64,000 nucleotides of DNA from F23-D06 sp045600905 (GCA_045600905.1 JAZRYT010000054.1:1-64000), one strand, 5' to 3'. Shown: positions 8,799 through 18,512, numbered from the stretch's first letter. Notes: generated by a model not told the origin, from the letters alone. Program-made: numbers and translations.

Positions 8799-11700
8799 TT
8801 ATTCAAATTTAATATCCAAAGCAAGGCCTCTGAGCTCGTTCACCAACACGTTGAAAGATTCCGGAATACCGGCAATCGGCATATTGTCGCCTTTCACGAT
8901 GGCTTCGTATGCTTTTGCTCTACCCACCACGTCGTCAGACTTGACAGTGAGGATTTCTTGCAAGACATTGGATGCGCCGTAAGCCTCAATTGCCCAGACC
9001 TCCATTTCACCGAAACGTTGGCCACCGAATTGGGCTTTACCACCAAGAGGCTGTTGAGTAATCAAGGAGTACGGTCCGATAGAACGTGCGTGCATCTTGT
9101 CATCAACCATGTGGTGCAGTTTCAGGTAGTAGATGTAGCCGACAGTAGCTTTTTGATGGAACGGTTCACCTGTTTCACCATCATAAAGTTGGGTGCTGCC
9201 GTTTTCAGGCAGGCCTGCCTGACGCATATATTCGTTGATTTGATCAATGGAAGCGCCATCGAAAATTGGGGTGGCAAATTTGCAACCCATTTTCTTACCG
9301 GCCCATGCCAAGACAGTTTCATAAATTTGTCCCAAGTTCATACGAGAAGGCACACCCAGCGGGTTCAAGACCACATCTACAGGACGGCCGTCTTCGAGGA
9401 ACGGCAAATCTTCTTGTTTAACGATCTTAGCCACACAACCTTTGTTACCGTGACGACCAGCCATTTTGTCACCGATACGCAGTTTACGAGCGTTAGCTAT
9501 ATAGACTTTGGCCATTTGGACGATACCTGCAGGAAGTTCGGTACCGATGGTGGCATCAAAGATTTCGCGGGTCTTACGTGCTGTAATATCACGAACTTTA
9601 ATGAGGTAGTTGCGGATAATTTCAGCCACCAGCGCGTTGATTTTACCATCGTTCGTCCATTTTGAAACGGCTACTACTGTAAAATCAACCGTATTGAGCA
9701 GTTTTTGTGAGAACTTGGCGCCCTTTTGAATAACAACGTTTTTAGCATTGTCGTGGATATTGTGAGCTATCTTGCCTTCCAAGATCTTATAGAGTTTGGA
9801 AACAGCAACATCGTGCAATTTGTCGAATTCCACTTGGTACTTGTCTTCGATTTCCTTCACGATATCCTTATCCTTGGCTTTGGATTTTCTATCCTTAACC
9901 AAACGAGAAAGGGATTTCGCCCCAATAACAACGCCCTTCATGGATGGGGGTGCCTTGAGGGAGGCATCCTTCACATCGCCTGCTTTGTCACCGAAGATAG
10001 CGCGGAGCAGCTTTTCTTCAGGAGTAGGATAAGACTCACCCTTCGGTGTGATTTTACCGATGAGGATGTCACCTTCATTTACTTCAGCGCCAACACGAAT
10101 CAGACCATCTTCGTTCAAATCCTTAGTTGCCTCATTGGAGACATTGGGGATATCGTTGGTGAGTTCCTCAATACCACGTTTCGTATCGCGGACTTCCAAA
10201 GTAAATGATTCAATATGAATAGATGTATATAAGTCATCTGTAACTGCTTTTTCGGAGATGACGACAGCATCCTCGAAGTTGTATCCCTTCCAAGGCATGA
10301 ACGCAACCATCAGGTTTCGTCCGAGTGCCAATTCTCCGTTTTCAGTAGCATAACCTTCTGTCAAGACATCGCCTTTCTTCACCTTCTGTCCTTTGACCAC
10401 GATGGGGCGCATATTGATACAGGAGTTCTGGTTTGTTCTTCTGAATTTAAGCAGTTGGTAATTGGTTACATTAGTATCGAAACTTACGAGAGCTTCAGCC
10501 TCAGTACGTTCGTACTCAATTTCAATATGAGTTGCATCAACGGCTTTCACCACGCCAGTACCTTCTGCTACGAGAACAACGCGGGAGTCAACGGCGACTT
10601 GGTGTTCCAAACCTGTACCGACGATAGGAGCTTCGGGGCGCAACAAGGGCACAGCCTGGCGCATCATGTTAGATCCCATCAACGCACGGTTAGCATCGTC
10701 GTTTTCGAGGAACGGAATCAAGGAAGCTGCGATTGACGCGATTTGGTTAGGTGCGATATCGATCAAGTCAATTTCTTCACGCGGAAGGATTGGGTAATCG
10801 GCCAAACGACGGGCTTTCACCTTTTCGCCGAGCAGACCATTTTCATCCATCGGGGTATTAGCCTGAGCAATACGCATATTGTCTTCTTCTTCTGCTGTCA
10901 GGAAGATTGGGGGTTCGTCAAATTGGACTTGGCCGTTAACCACGCGACGATACGGAGTGGCGATAAAGCCGAGGTTGTTGATTTTGGCGAAGACGCACAA
11001 GGAGGAGATCAAACCGATGTTCGGACCTTCGGGGGTTTCGATTGTACAGAGACGACCATAGTGTGTGTAGTGTACGTCTCGGACTTCGAAGCCTGCACGT
11101 TCACGAGACAAACCGCCAGGACCGAGAGCTGAGATTCTACGTTTATGCGTAATCTCGGACAGCGGGTTTGTTTGGTCCATAAATTGTGACAGCTGGTTGG
11201 TACCGAAGAAGGAGTTCACCACGGAGGAAAGCGTCTTGGCATTTATCAAATCCACCGGTGCAAACAGTTCGTGGTCGCGTACATTCATTTTCTCGCGGAT
11301 GGTACGGGCCATACGGTTCAAACCCAAGCTGAATTGGTTATATAATTGTTCGCCGACGGTACGAATACGACGGTTGCTCAAGTGGTCGATATCATCAACT
11401 TCCGTCTTTGAATTGATCAATTCGATCAAATAGCGGATGATGGAGATAATATCTTCGTTGGTCAACACGCCTGTTTCCATCGGGATATTAAGATTCAATT
11501 TCTTGTTGATACGGTAACGTCCCACTTCACCGAGGTCGTAGCGTTTGTCTGAGAAGAAGAGTTTCTCAAGGGTAGCGCGTGCGGTTTCCTCATCGGGGGC
11601 AGCCGTACTCTTCAATTGCAAATAGATGTACTCAATGGCTTCTTTGCCGGAGTGCGTAGCATCTTTCTGCAACGTATTGAAAATCACGGAGTAGTCAATT

Positions 11701-12599
11701 TGTTTGTCATCACTCTTATGGAAGAGGACGGTTTTGATGTTCGCATCCGTGATCATATTGATATGCTGTTTTTCAAAAACAGTTTCACGGTCAATGATGA
11801 CTTCGGTACGTTCGATATTGACGACTTCACCTGTTTCGTTATCCACAAAATCCTCATATTTGGTTTTGGTGACAGCGGCGGCGAATTTTTCACCGAGATA
11901 TTTTTTCAAGTTAGCCTTTGTAGCCTTCACTTCGTGAGCAATGTCGAAAATGCTCAGGATGTCCTTATCGGTTTCGTAGCCGATAGCGCGGAGAAGTGTT
12001 GTGACAGGCAATTTCTTTTTTCTGTCGATATAAGCATACATCACGTTGTTTATATCGGTAGTGAATTCCATCCAAGATCCTTTGAACGGGATGATACGGG
12101 CGGAATAGAGGGGTGTTCCATTGGTATGATAGGAGAAACCGAAGAAGACACCGGGAGAGCGGTGCAATTGGGAGACGACGACACGTTCAGCGCCATTGAT
12201 GATGAACGTACCGCTGGGGGTCATATAGGGGATCATTCCCATATATACTTCTTGGATGACGGTTTCAAAATCCTCGTGTTCGACATCGTTACAGGAAAGT
12301 TTGAGTTTGGCTTTCAAGGGAACATTGTATGTCAAACCTCTTTCAAGGCATTCGTCCATAGAATAACGCGGAGCGTCAATATAATAGTCAAGGAATTCGA
12401 GGACGAAACTACCTCTTGCATCCGTAATCGGGAAATTTTCAGCAAATGCGCGGTAAAGGCCTTCGTTGTGGCGGCATTCAGCATCTGTATCAATTTGGAA
12501 AAACTCCTGGAAGGACTTCAGTTGGATATCCAGGAAATCCGGATATGGAACTTGTCTTGTGGATGCAAAACTTATTCTATTGTTATTATTGGTTGCCAA
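8799..12599 (-). CDS. rpoB: DNA-directed RNA polymerase subunit beta
   Basis: The beta subunit, 1266 residues, with the rifampicin region SQFMDQTNPLSEITHKRR, the switch region YTHYGRLCTIETPEGPNIG and the C-terminal KSDDVVGRAKAYEAIVKG. The N-terminus ATNNNNRISFAST aligns with Bacteroidota RpoB, which fixes the start at TTG 12599. There is no ATG nearby: an in-frame TAA lies two codons upstream and the first internal methionine is about 75 codons into conserved sequence. A TTG start on rpoB is unusual. A long hairpin precedes the gene (12673-12708). Confidence 0.98.
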   Translation of the reverse strand: MATNNNNRISFASTRQVPYPDFLDIQLKSFQEFFQIDTDAECRHNEGLYRAFAENFPITDARGSFVLEFLDYYIDAPRYSMDECLERGLTYNVPLKAKLKLSCNDVEHEDFETVIQEVYMGMIPYMTPSGTFIINGAERVVVSQLHRSPGVFFGFSYHTNGTPLYSARIIPFKGSWMEFTTDINNVMYAYIDRKKKLPVTTLLRAIGYETDKDILSIFDIAHEVKATKANLKKYLGEKFAAAVTKTKYEDFVDNETGEVVNIERTEVIIDRETVFEKQHINMITDANIKTVLFHKSDDKQIDYSVIFNTLQKDATHSGKEAIEYIYLQLKSTAAPDEETARATLEKLFFSDKRYDLGEVGRYRINKKLNLNIPMETGVLTNEDIISIIRYLIELINSKTEVDDIDHLSNRRIRTVGEQLYNQFSLGLNRMARTIREKMNVRDHELFAPVDLINAKTLSSVVNSFFGTNQLSQFMDQTNPLSEITHKRRISALGPGGLSRERAGFEVRDVHYTHYGRLCTIETPEGPNIGLISSLCVFAKINNLGFIATPYRRVVNGQVQFDEPPIFLTAEEEDNMRIAQANTPMDENGLLGEKVKARRLADYPILPREEIDLIDIAPNQIASIAASLIPFLENDDANRALMGSNMMRQAVPLLRPEAPIVGTGLEHQVAVDSRVVLVAEGTGVVKAVDATHIEIEYERTEAEALVSFDTNVTNYQLLKFRRTNQNSCINMRPIVVKGQKVKKGDVLTEGYATENGELALGRNLMVAFMPWKGYNFEDAVVISEKAVTDDLYTSIHIESFTLEVRDTKRGIEELTNDIPNVSNEATKDLNEDGLIRVGAEVNEGDILIGKITPKGESYPTPEEKLLRAIFGDKAGDVKDASLKAPPSMKGVVIGAKSLSRLVKDRKSKAKDKDIVKEIEDKYQVEFDKLHDVAVSKLYKILEGKIAHNIHDNAKNVVIQKGAKFSQKLLNTVDFTVVAVSKWTNDGKINALVAEIIRNYLIKVRDITARKTREIFDATIGTELPAGIVQMAKVYIANARKLRIGDKMAGRHGNKGCVAKIVKQEDLPFLEDGRPVDVVLNPLGVPSRMNLGQIYETVLAWAGKKMGCKFATPIFDGASIDQINEYMRQAGLPENGSTQLYDGETGEPFHQKATVGYIYYLKLHHMVDDKMHARSIGPYSLITQQPLGGKAQFGGQRFGEMEVWAIEAYGASNVLQEILTVKSDDVVGRAKAYEAIVKGDNMPIAGIPESFNVLVNELRGLALDIKFE

Positions 12600-12672
12600 G
12601 GCTTATTGAATTTTGTTTGAGAAAATACTGATTTTAAGGAATACCAATCAGTGGGTATTAAATACAACAATA

Positions 12673-12708
12673 AGTACAATACTTCCACCGGAGTGGAAGT
12701 GTTGTACT
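12673..12708 (-). promoter_or_regulatory. long hairpin in the rplL-rpoB intergenic region (possible attenuator or RNase III site)
   Basis: Arms AGTACAA-ACTTCCAC and GTGGAAGT-TTGTACT pair over 15 bp with a single internal T/G mismatch and a 4-base loop. There is no T-run, so it is not a standard terminator. E. coli has an attenuator and an RNase III site in the same position, which sets the ratio of ribosomal protein to polymerase synthesis; the same role here is inference. Confidence 0.6.
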
Positions 12709-12730
12709 ATTGATAGGGCTTTAAAGAAAA

Positions 12731-13108
12731 TTATTTAATTTCTACTTCAGCACCAGCTTCTTCGAGGGATTTCTTCAAAGATTCAGCTTCATCTTTGGAA
12801 ACGCCTTCTTTAACTGCTTTAGGAGCACCGTCAACTAATTCCTTAGCTTCTTTGAGGCCGAGGCTTGTAAGTTCCTTCACGAGTTTAACAACTTGGAGTT
12901 TTTGAGCGCCAGCGGCTTTCAAGATAACGTCGAATTCAGTTTTTTCTTCAGCTGCGGCTGCGCCACCTGCTGCAGGACCTGCTGCTACTGCTACTGCTGC
13001 AGCTGCGGGTTCGATACCGTATTCGTCTTTCAAAATTTGAGCTAATTCGTTAACTTCTTTAACGGTCAAATTAACTAATTGTTCTGCAAATGCTTTTAAA
13101 TCTGCCAT
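12731..13108 (-). CDS. rplL: 50S ribosomal protein L7/L12
   Basis: Stalk protein of the large ribosomal subunit that recruits translation GTPases. The 125-residue product has the N-terminal dimerisation helices, an alanine/glycine-rich hinge (about residues 35-53) and the conserved C-terminal domain with VKLVKELTSLGLKEAKELV. It is the fourth ribosomal protein gene of the operon, 53 bases after rplJ, and starts at ATG 13108. Confidence 0.97.
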   Translation of the reverse strand: MADLKAFAEQLVNLTVKEVNELAQILKDEYGIEPAAAAVAVAAGPAAGGAAAAEEKTEFDVILKAAGAQKLQVVKLVKELTSLGLKEAKELVDGAPKAVKEGVSKDEAESLKKSLEEAGAEVEIK

Positions 13109-13161
13109 AATTTTATTTTTTAAAAAGGTTTTACTTAATTTGTTTATTTACTAAATTTGAT

Positions 13162-13683
13162 TTATTCGGCTCTTTCGGATAATGTTTTAACAATACCAGC
13201 CAATTTGCCGCCACCGGATTGCAATGCGGAAACCACATTTTTGGCAGGTGACTGCAGTAATGCGACGATGTCGCCAATCAATTCTTCGCGAGACTTGATG
13301 TTGCAGAGAGTTTCGAGTTGGTCGTCTCCGATGTAAGCGGTTTCTTCGATGAACGCTGCTTTGATGATGGGTTTCGCATTTTTAGCGCGGAACTCCTTGA
13401 TCAATTTAGCGGGAACATTGCCTGTATTACAGAGCATGATGGAAGTTGCACCGTTAAGGGTCGGATAGATTTCGGAATAATCTGCTTCGCACTGTTCCAT
13501 TGCGCGTTTGAGAAGGGTGTTTTTAACCACTTTCAACTTCACATCGCGCTTGTTGCACAATCTGCGCAACTGGTTGACTGTACTAACTGTGAAACCGGAG
13601 ATATCGGTTACATATACGTGTGAATAGTTAGTCAAGTCTTGTGCTATTTCTTCAATAATTTGACTTTTTTGTTCTTTTTTCAT
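13162..13683 (-). CDS. rplJ: 50S ribosomal protein L10
   Basis: L10 anchors the L7/L12 dimers to the ribosome. The 173-residue product shows the typical N-terminal VTDISGFTVSTVNQLRR and LKVVKNTLLKRAME segments and the C-terminal helix SALQSGGGKLAGIVKTLSE that binds L7/L12. The gene lies 17 bases after rplA. The long L10 leader seen in enterobacteria is absent, so autoregulation, if any, must act elsewhere. Confidence 0.96.
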   Translation of the reverse strand: MKKEQKSQIIEEIAQDLTNYSHVYVTDISGFTVSTVNQLRRLCNKRDVKLKVVKNTLLKRAMEQCEADYSEIYPTLNGATSIMLCNTGNVPAKLIKEFRAKNAKPIIKAAFIEETAYIGDDQLETLCNIKSREELIGDIVALLQSPAKNVVSALQSGGGKLAGIVKTLSERAE

Positions 13684-13700
13684 ACTAACTAAACTTGAGA

Positions 13701-14396
13701 TTATAATGTAACGGACTTAGGATCCACTTGTACGCCAGGACTCATTGTTGTAGAGAGGTAAATACTCTTGATATAGGTACCTTTTGCGGAGGTCGGTTTG
13801 AGTTTGATGATAGTGCTCATCATTTCGCGGGCGTTGTCAGTAAGTTGTTCAGCTGTGAAGCGGTTTTTGCCGATGGAGGTATGGATAATACCATATTTAT
13901 CCACCTTGAAATCGATTTTACCAGCTTTTACTTCGCTAACGGCCTTGCCTACTTCCATAGTAACAGTACCAGACTTGGGGTTAGGCATCAAGCCACGGGG
14001 ACCCAAGATACGGCCAAGGGCACCAATCTTCGGCATTACGCTTGGCATAGTGATGATGACATCAACGTCGGTCCAACCTTGTTTGATCTTATCAACGTAT
14101 TCATCCAAGCCTACGTAATCAGCTCCGGCAGCCTTTGCTTCTTCCTCCTTGTCGGGGGTACAGAGTGCAAGTACGCGAACCACTTTACCTGTTCCATGAG
14201 GCAGAGTCACGATACCACGAACCATTTGGTTAGCTTTTCGAGGGTCAACGCCCAAGCGAACGTCGATATCGAAGGAAGCGTCAAATTTAGTATAGGTAAG
14301 GTTCTTCACCATTTGGATAGCTTCTGGCAAAGCATATACTTTACTCTTATCAAATTTAGCTAAAGCTTCTTTGCGTTTTTTTGATATTTTAGCCAT
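13701..14396 (-). CDS. rplA: 50S ribosomal protein L1
   Basis: L1 forms the mobile stalk that guides deacylated tRNA from the E site. The 231-residue product has the signature LRILGPRGLMPNPK region (seen as GRILGPRGLMPNPKSGTVT) and KFDASFDIDVRLGVDPRKA near the N-terminus. It is translated 25 bases after rplK in the conserved ribosomal operon. Confidence 0.97.
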   Translation of the reverse strand: MAKISKKRKEALAKFDKSKVYALPEAIQMVKNLTYTKFDASFDIDVRLGVDPRKANQMVRGIVTLPHGTGKVVRVLALCTPDKEEEAKAAGADYVGLDEYVDKIKQGWTDVDVIITMPSVMPKIGALGRILGPRGLMPNPKSGTVTMEVGKAVSEVKAGKIDFKVDKYGIIHTSIGKNRFTAEQLTDNAREMMSTIIKLKPTSAKGTYIKSIYLSTTMSPGVQVDPKSVTL

Positions 14397-14421
14397 TTGA
14401 ATTCTTGATTTTTACTTGTTA

Positions 14422-14871
14422 TTAATTCTGTTCAAAAGGATTCTGACCACCTTTCACATTGACACCCATACTGCGAGCCGTACCTGCTACCATGGACATT
14501 GCTGATTCAACTGTGAAACAGTTGAGGTCCGGTAACTTAAGTTCGGCGATGCTGCGTACTTGATCCCAAGTGATGGTACCGACTTTGTTTCGGTTAGGTT
14601 CGCCGGAACCTTTTTGAAGTTTTGCTGCTTCCTTGATTTGGACAGCAACGGGCGGCGTTTTGGTGATGAAGTCAAAGGATTTGTCCTTATAGACTGTGAT
14701 CACTACAGGGATGACTTTGCCAGCAAGGTCCTGTGTACGAGAATTGAACTGCTTGCAAAATTCCATGATGTTCACGCCCTTTGAACCTAGTGCAGGTCCT
14801 ACTGGCGGTGACGGATTGGCGGCACCTCCCTTAATTTGTAACTTAATTAAACCAGCTACTTCTTTTGCCAT
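14422..14871 (-). CDS. rplK: 50S ribosomal protein L11
   Basis: L11 binds the GTPase-associated centre of 23S rRNA and is needed for RelA activation. The 149-residue product carries the N-terminal signature GGAANPSPPVGPALGSKGVN and the C-terminal RNA-binding end GTARSMGVNVKG. It follows nusG by 38 bases. Confidence 0.97.
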   Translation of the reverse strand: MAKEVAGLIKLQIKGGAANPSPPVGPALGSKGVNIMEFCKQFNSRTQDLAGKVIPVVITVYKDKSFDFITKTPPVAVQIKEAAKLQKGSGEPNRNKVGTITWDQVRSIAELKLPDLNCFTVESAMSMVAGTARSMGVNVKGGQNPFEQN

Positions 14872-14909
14872 TTTTTTAATTGATTTTATTGTTTGTAACT
14901 ATGTCGGTG

Positions 14910-15464
14910 TTATATTTTTTCAACTTGCATAAAGCCCAGCTCAAGCGGGGTCTTACGGCCGAAGATTTTCACCATAATCTTCAGCTTCTTCTTCTCGGTG
15001 TCTATCTCTTCGATGATACCGTTGAAAGTGTTGAAAGGTCCGTCAATAACTTTGACTTCCTCGCCTACCGTATAAGGTTGGAGGAGTGACTCGTCTTGAG
15101 AGAGCAGCTCGTCAACTTTACCTAACAGGCGGGAAACTTCAGCCGGACGAAGGGCCACTGGAGGATCGCTTTTATGTTTGCATCCCACAAAACCCAACAC
15201 GCCTGGCACTTCCAGTAACATTGTGAACACCTCTCCCGTCATTGCTGCTTCTACGAAGATGTAACTCGGGAAATAGTTGCGTTCGGTAACGACCTTCTTG
15301 CCATTTTTCGTGGTGTGATAGACCTTTTCGGTAGGTATCAAGACGTTCGTCACCAGATCTTTCAGATGGGAAAGCTCGACTTCATTTTCAATATTCAGCT
15401 TGACTTTCTTCTCCGTACCTGTGACCGCCTTGATCACGTACCACTTGCGTTCGACTTCTGCCAT
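14910..15464 (-). CDS. nusG: transcription termination/antitermination factor NusG
   Basis: NusG binds RNA polymerase and couples it to ribosomes or Rho. The 184-residue product has an NGN domain beginning KWYVIKAVTGTEKKVK and a C-terminal KOW domain with VGEEVKVIDGPFNTFNGIIEEID. There is no long insertion of the kind seen in the specialised UpxY/NusG paralogues of capsule loci, and the gene sits between secE and rplK, so this is the housekeeping copy. Confidence 0.96.
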   Translation of the reverse strand: MAEVERKWYVIKAVTGTEKKVKLNIENEVELSHLKDLVTNVLIPTEKVYHTTKNGKKVVTERNYFPSYIFVEAAMTGEVFTMLLEVPGVLGFVGCKHKSDPPVALRPAEVSRLLGKVDELLSQDESLLQPYTVGEEVKVIDGPFNTFNGIIEEIDTEKKKLKIMVKIFGRKTPLELGFMQVEKI

Positions 15465-15503
15465 ACTAGTTATTTTCGATATAACACTAACGATTAAAGA
15501 AAA

Positions 15504-15692
15504 CTACATAGCCGGGAACATCAAATCCATTCCCAAATTGAAAATAGCATCCATCAAAAACACGATTAACGCGATGATAAGGGAAGCAATGGACACTACC
15601 ACAACACTATTTCCAAGTTCCTGCATCGTGGGCCAGCTCGTCTTATGAGCAAGCTCATCATACATTTCTTTAAAATAATTAACTATCTTCAT
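15504..15692 (-). CDS. secE: preprotein translocase subunit SecE
   Basis: A single-membrane-span SecE of 62 residues, the usual short form. The conserved cytoplasmic helix YFKEMYDELAHKTSWPTMQEL precedes one hydrophobic helix (about residues 29-55). It is the first gene of the nusG-ribosomal-rpoBC operon. The tRNA-Trp and tuf genes often found just upstream in Bacteroidota are absent here. Confidence 0.93.
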   Translation of the reverse strand: MKIVNYFKEMYDELAHKTSWPTMQELGNSVVVVSIASLIIALIVFLMDAIFNLGMDLMFPAM

Positions 15693-15876
15693 TTTCTTTG
15701 AATTTTATTTATTCGATATTTTTAGAAACTTTTTCTTTGATTTTTGCCAAAACCCAATCTCAATACCAACTATTTGTTGTTAAGAAAAATCGTTCACAAG
15801 ATATTGTACACAAACCACTTACAACTTCCATTCCATACATTCGGACATTTCTTGCCCCGATTTTCTAACAAGTTGG

Positions 15877-15908
15877 CAAATATAGTATTTTTTCTTTCGA
15901 TTGTTCAA
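15877..15908 (-). promoter_or_regulatory. promoter of the secE-nusG-rplKAJL-rpoBC operon
   Basis: On the minus strand TATATTTG (15877-15884) matches the -7 consensus TAnnTTTG and a TTG (15906-15908) lies 21 bases upstream, the expected spacing. The predicted leader before secE is about 180 bases long; I see no gene or recognisable riboswitch in it. Confidence 0.6.
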
Positions 15909-15989
15909 TAAAAAAATTTTTTTTTGTTTTATGGCATTGTTTTTGCTTTACGCGGGCTCTTCTATAATTTCCGACTGTATTCTTATACG

Positions 15990-16652
15990 CTAAATCCCTA
16001 TTCTCACGTAGGATATTCGCTTGCCCTGCGAAAGCCACATCTTCTCATAAAATGTTTGGACTTCCGTGAGGATTGGATCGCAAGGTTGGTTATATACATC
16101 GTCCACCTTTTCCAATATCGGCCAATTCTGTTCAGGGGCTACTTCTATTACATATTCATACAGTTCCTGACTGTCGGTCTTCAAATTGAGGACTCCCCCA
16201 CTCTCTTTCATCACTTGGCGGTAGTATCCTACAAATCGCGGCGAAACCAGACGGCGTCTTTCGTGCTGCAGTTGAGGATCAGGAAAAGTAACCCAGATTT
16301 CGTCCACTTCACCCGGAGCAAAATAATAGCCTATGCGGTCTATGGTTATACGCAGAAACGCCACATTGGCCATTTGGCCTTCAATCGCGTCCTTACAGCC
16401 ACGCCATAAACGTGCACCTTTCCGGTCAACGCCAATAAAATTTCTGTCGGGATTGCGCTTCGCCATTGCAATCGTATATTCTCCTTTACCGCAACCCAAC
16501 TCCAAAACTATCGGATTGTCGTTATGAAAATATTCCTGATGCCATTTGCCTTTCAAAGGGAAAGGAATATTCTGGCAGTCATAATGAGAACGTTGGAAAA
16601 GATTTCCAAAAGTCTCGTTCTCAGCAAATCGTTCTAATTTGTGTTTAGCCAT
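15990..16652 (-). CDS. trmB: tRNA (guanine-N7)-methyltransferase TrmB
   Basis: TrmB makes m7G46 in tRNA using S-adenosylmethionine. The 220-residue product shows the SAM motif ELGCGKGEYTIAMA (residues about 52-65), the acidic NFIGVDRKGARLWRG strand and the catalytic-region WVTFPDPQLQHERRRL. The ATG overlaps the TAA stop of the upstream exporter gene by one base (TAATG), indicating translational coupling. Confidence 0.95.
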   Translation of the reverse strand: MAKHKLERFAENETFGNLFQRSHYDCQNIPFPLKGKWHQEYFHNDNPIVLELGCGKGEYTIAMAKRNPDRNFIGVDRKGARLWRGCKDAIEGQMANVAFLRITIDRIGYYFAPGEVDEIWVTFPDPQLQHERRRLVSPRFVGYYRQVMKESGGVLNLKTDSQELYEYVIEVAPEQNWPILEKVDDVYNQPCDPILTEVQTFYEKMWLSQGKRISYVRIGI

Positions 16653-18445
16653 TAAGCAAGATTTTGAAGTTGAATTAATTTTTTATATAAGCCGTCTTTA
16701 TTCAAAAGATCCAAATGGGTTCCTTGTTCAACAACTTTCCCCTTATCCAGAACGACAATATGATGAGCATTCTGAATAGTAGATAAGCGATGTGCAATTA
16801 CAAGAACCGTTCTATTACGAACAGCATTATCCAACGCCCATTGGACCAAATGTTCGGATTCCGTATCCATAGCCGATGTAGCCTCATCCAAAATGATAAT
16901 AGGAGAATTTTTTAAAACCGCGCGAGCGATACTAATTCTTTGGCGCTGACCGCCAGAAAGATTCAAGCCCCTATCACTTAATCGATAATTCAAACCATCG
17001 GGCAAGGACAAAACAAAATCCTCCATATTGGCAATTCTGACAGCATCCATAACATCAGACTCAGCAACATCCATTCCCATTGTTATATTATTGAATAATG
17101 TGTCATTAAAAAGGACCACATCCTGTGAAACCAGGGCAAACAAAGAACGATAATCAGAAATATCATATTGGCGCACATCAACACCATCTAAAAAGACAGC
17201 CCCGGAGGTTGGATCATGAAAACGTTCCAGCAAGTCGGCCAGCGTAGTTTTACCGGAGCCAGACTGTCCCACAAGCGCTACGGTCTGACCTTTATGGATA
17301 GTAAAATCAACATCAAAGAGAACCGGAACAGCGTCATACGAAAAGGAAACGTGATTAAAAGAGACAGTGTCATTAAAAGAACGAACGGAAACAGGATTTG
17401 CAGGTTGAAGAATAATTTCGTCAGCAGACAAAACTGAATCAATACGTTCAAGAACAGCCTGGCCGCGCCGATAATTAGAAAAAGCCGTAGAAAAATTCTT
17501 TATTGGGTTAATGATTTGAGAAAATAGTGCAATATAAGTGATGAACAGTGCCGGCGTAAGAAATGTATTGGCATTCAGCACAATTGTTCCGCCAATAATC
17601 AAAACAATCATAACAACAGTAACGCCCAAGAACTCACTCAAAGGAGAAGAGAGTTCAATACGCCGGTAAATGCCGGTTTGGGTTTCGGTAAAGTTGTCGT
17701 TTAAGTCATGAAAGACTCTTTCTGAAGTAGATTGAGCATTAAAGGATTTAATGACTCTGAGGCCGCTTAATGTCTCTTCAACGTGAGACAAAAGCAAACC
17801 CAACCGCTGCTTTGACACGCGCGCACTCTTACGGAGAGAAGAAGCCAAACGACCAATTATTAAAAAAGTGACAGGGAGCAGCAATAAAGAATACAAGGTA
17901 AGCTTAGGACTAAGATAAAATAAAAAGGCAAGATAAATCAAAGCGGAAATAGGCTCCGTCATAAATTGCCTAATGGAATTCAAAATAGTAAATTCGACTT
18001 CCTGCGTGTCGTTAACCGCACAGGAGACCACATCGCCTCTACGTTGGGCGGTAAAATAGCCAATGGGCAAAGTAAGAATTTTATGAAACAACTGATTACG
18101 CAAATCGTAAATAGCATCACTTCGAATATGTGCCATGACCCATTGGGCAGCGTATGCAAAAACAGTTTTCAGGAAATACAGTAAAATGGAAAAGGCAATA
18201 AGAACGGCAATAGAGTTGCCAATGGTACTAAATGAAAAAAGAGAAGAAAGAAGGGAAACGGCGAAAGAGGAGACAGGGCTCAAATGTTGGACATCGCCAT
18301 AAAAAAGCAATCTGCAAAAAGGTTCTATCATCAAAAAAACAAAAATAGTCAATACAACGGAAAGTAGATTGAGTATGAAAACACAAAGCAGCCGACCTTT
18401 GTAGTGACGAAAAATATCCAATAAAAACCTTTTCTTGAAAGACAT
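16652..18445 (-). CDS. ABC exporter, MsbA-like (fused permease and ATPase)
   Basis: A half-transporter of 597 residues that should act as a homodimer in the inner membrane. Residues 1-330 contain six hydrophobic spans (ABC type I exporter fold). Residues 355-597 form the ATPase with Walker A GQSGSGKTT, signature LNLSGGQRQR, Walker B IIILDEATSAMD and the switch histidine in VIAHRLSTI. The position in Bacteroidota and the length fit a lipid A/phospholipid flippase or a general lipid/drug exporter; the substrate cannot be read from sequence. It starts 16 bases after the terminator of the giant gene, so it is probably expressed by read-through or by a promoter inside that gene. Confidence 0.88.
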   Translation of the reverse strand: MSFKKRFLLDIFRHYKGRLLCVFILNLLSVVLTIFVFLMIEPFCRLLFYGDVQHLSPVSSFAVSLLSSLFSFSTIGNSIAVLIAFSILLYFLKTVFAYAAQWVMAHIRSDAIYDLRNQLFHKILTLPIGYFTAQRRGDVVSCAVNDTQEVEFTILNSIRQFMTEPISALIYLAFLFYLSPKLTLYSLLLLPVTFLIIGRLASSLRKSARVSKQRLGLLLSHVEETLSGLRVIKSFNAQSTSERVFHDLNDNFTETQTGIYRRIELSSPLSEFLGVTVVMIVLIIGGTIVLNANTFLTPALFITYIALFSQIINPIKNFSTAFSNYRRGQAVLERIDSVLSADEIILQPANPVSVRSFNDTVSFNHVSFSYDAVPVLFDVDFTIHKGQTVALVGQSGSGKTTLADLLERFHDPTSGAVFLDGVDVRQYDISDYRSLFALVSQDVVLFNDTLFNNITMGMDVAESDVMDAVRIANMEDFVLSLPDGLNYRLSDRGLNLSGGQRQRISIARAVLKNSPIIILDEATSAMDTESEHLVQWALDNAVRNRTVLVIAHRLSTIQNAHHIVVLDKGKVVEQGTHLDLLNKDGLYKKLIQLQNLA

Positions 18446-18451
18446 AGTAAA

Positions 18452-18493
18452 AGAAAAAAAAAGGGAGTTGTGTGTTTAAGGCACAACTCCCTT
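18452..18493 (-). terminator. rho-independent terminator of the giant surface-protein gene
   Basis: A 12-bp perfect stem AAGGGAGTTGTG/CACAACTCCCTT (18461-18472 with 18482-18493) is followed on the minus strand by nine T residues. It is one of the strongest terminators in the window. Confidence 0.92.
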
Positions 18494-18512
18494 GAGTTAT
18501 TATAGTTTAATA

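Noticed and set aside
15693..15876. tRNA-Trp or a riboswitch in the secE leader
   Set aside because: No cloverleaf or known riboswitch core could be drawn from the sequence on either strand.
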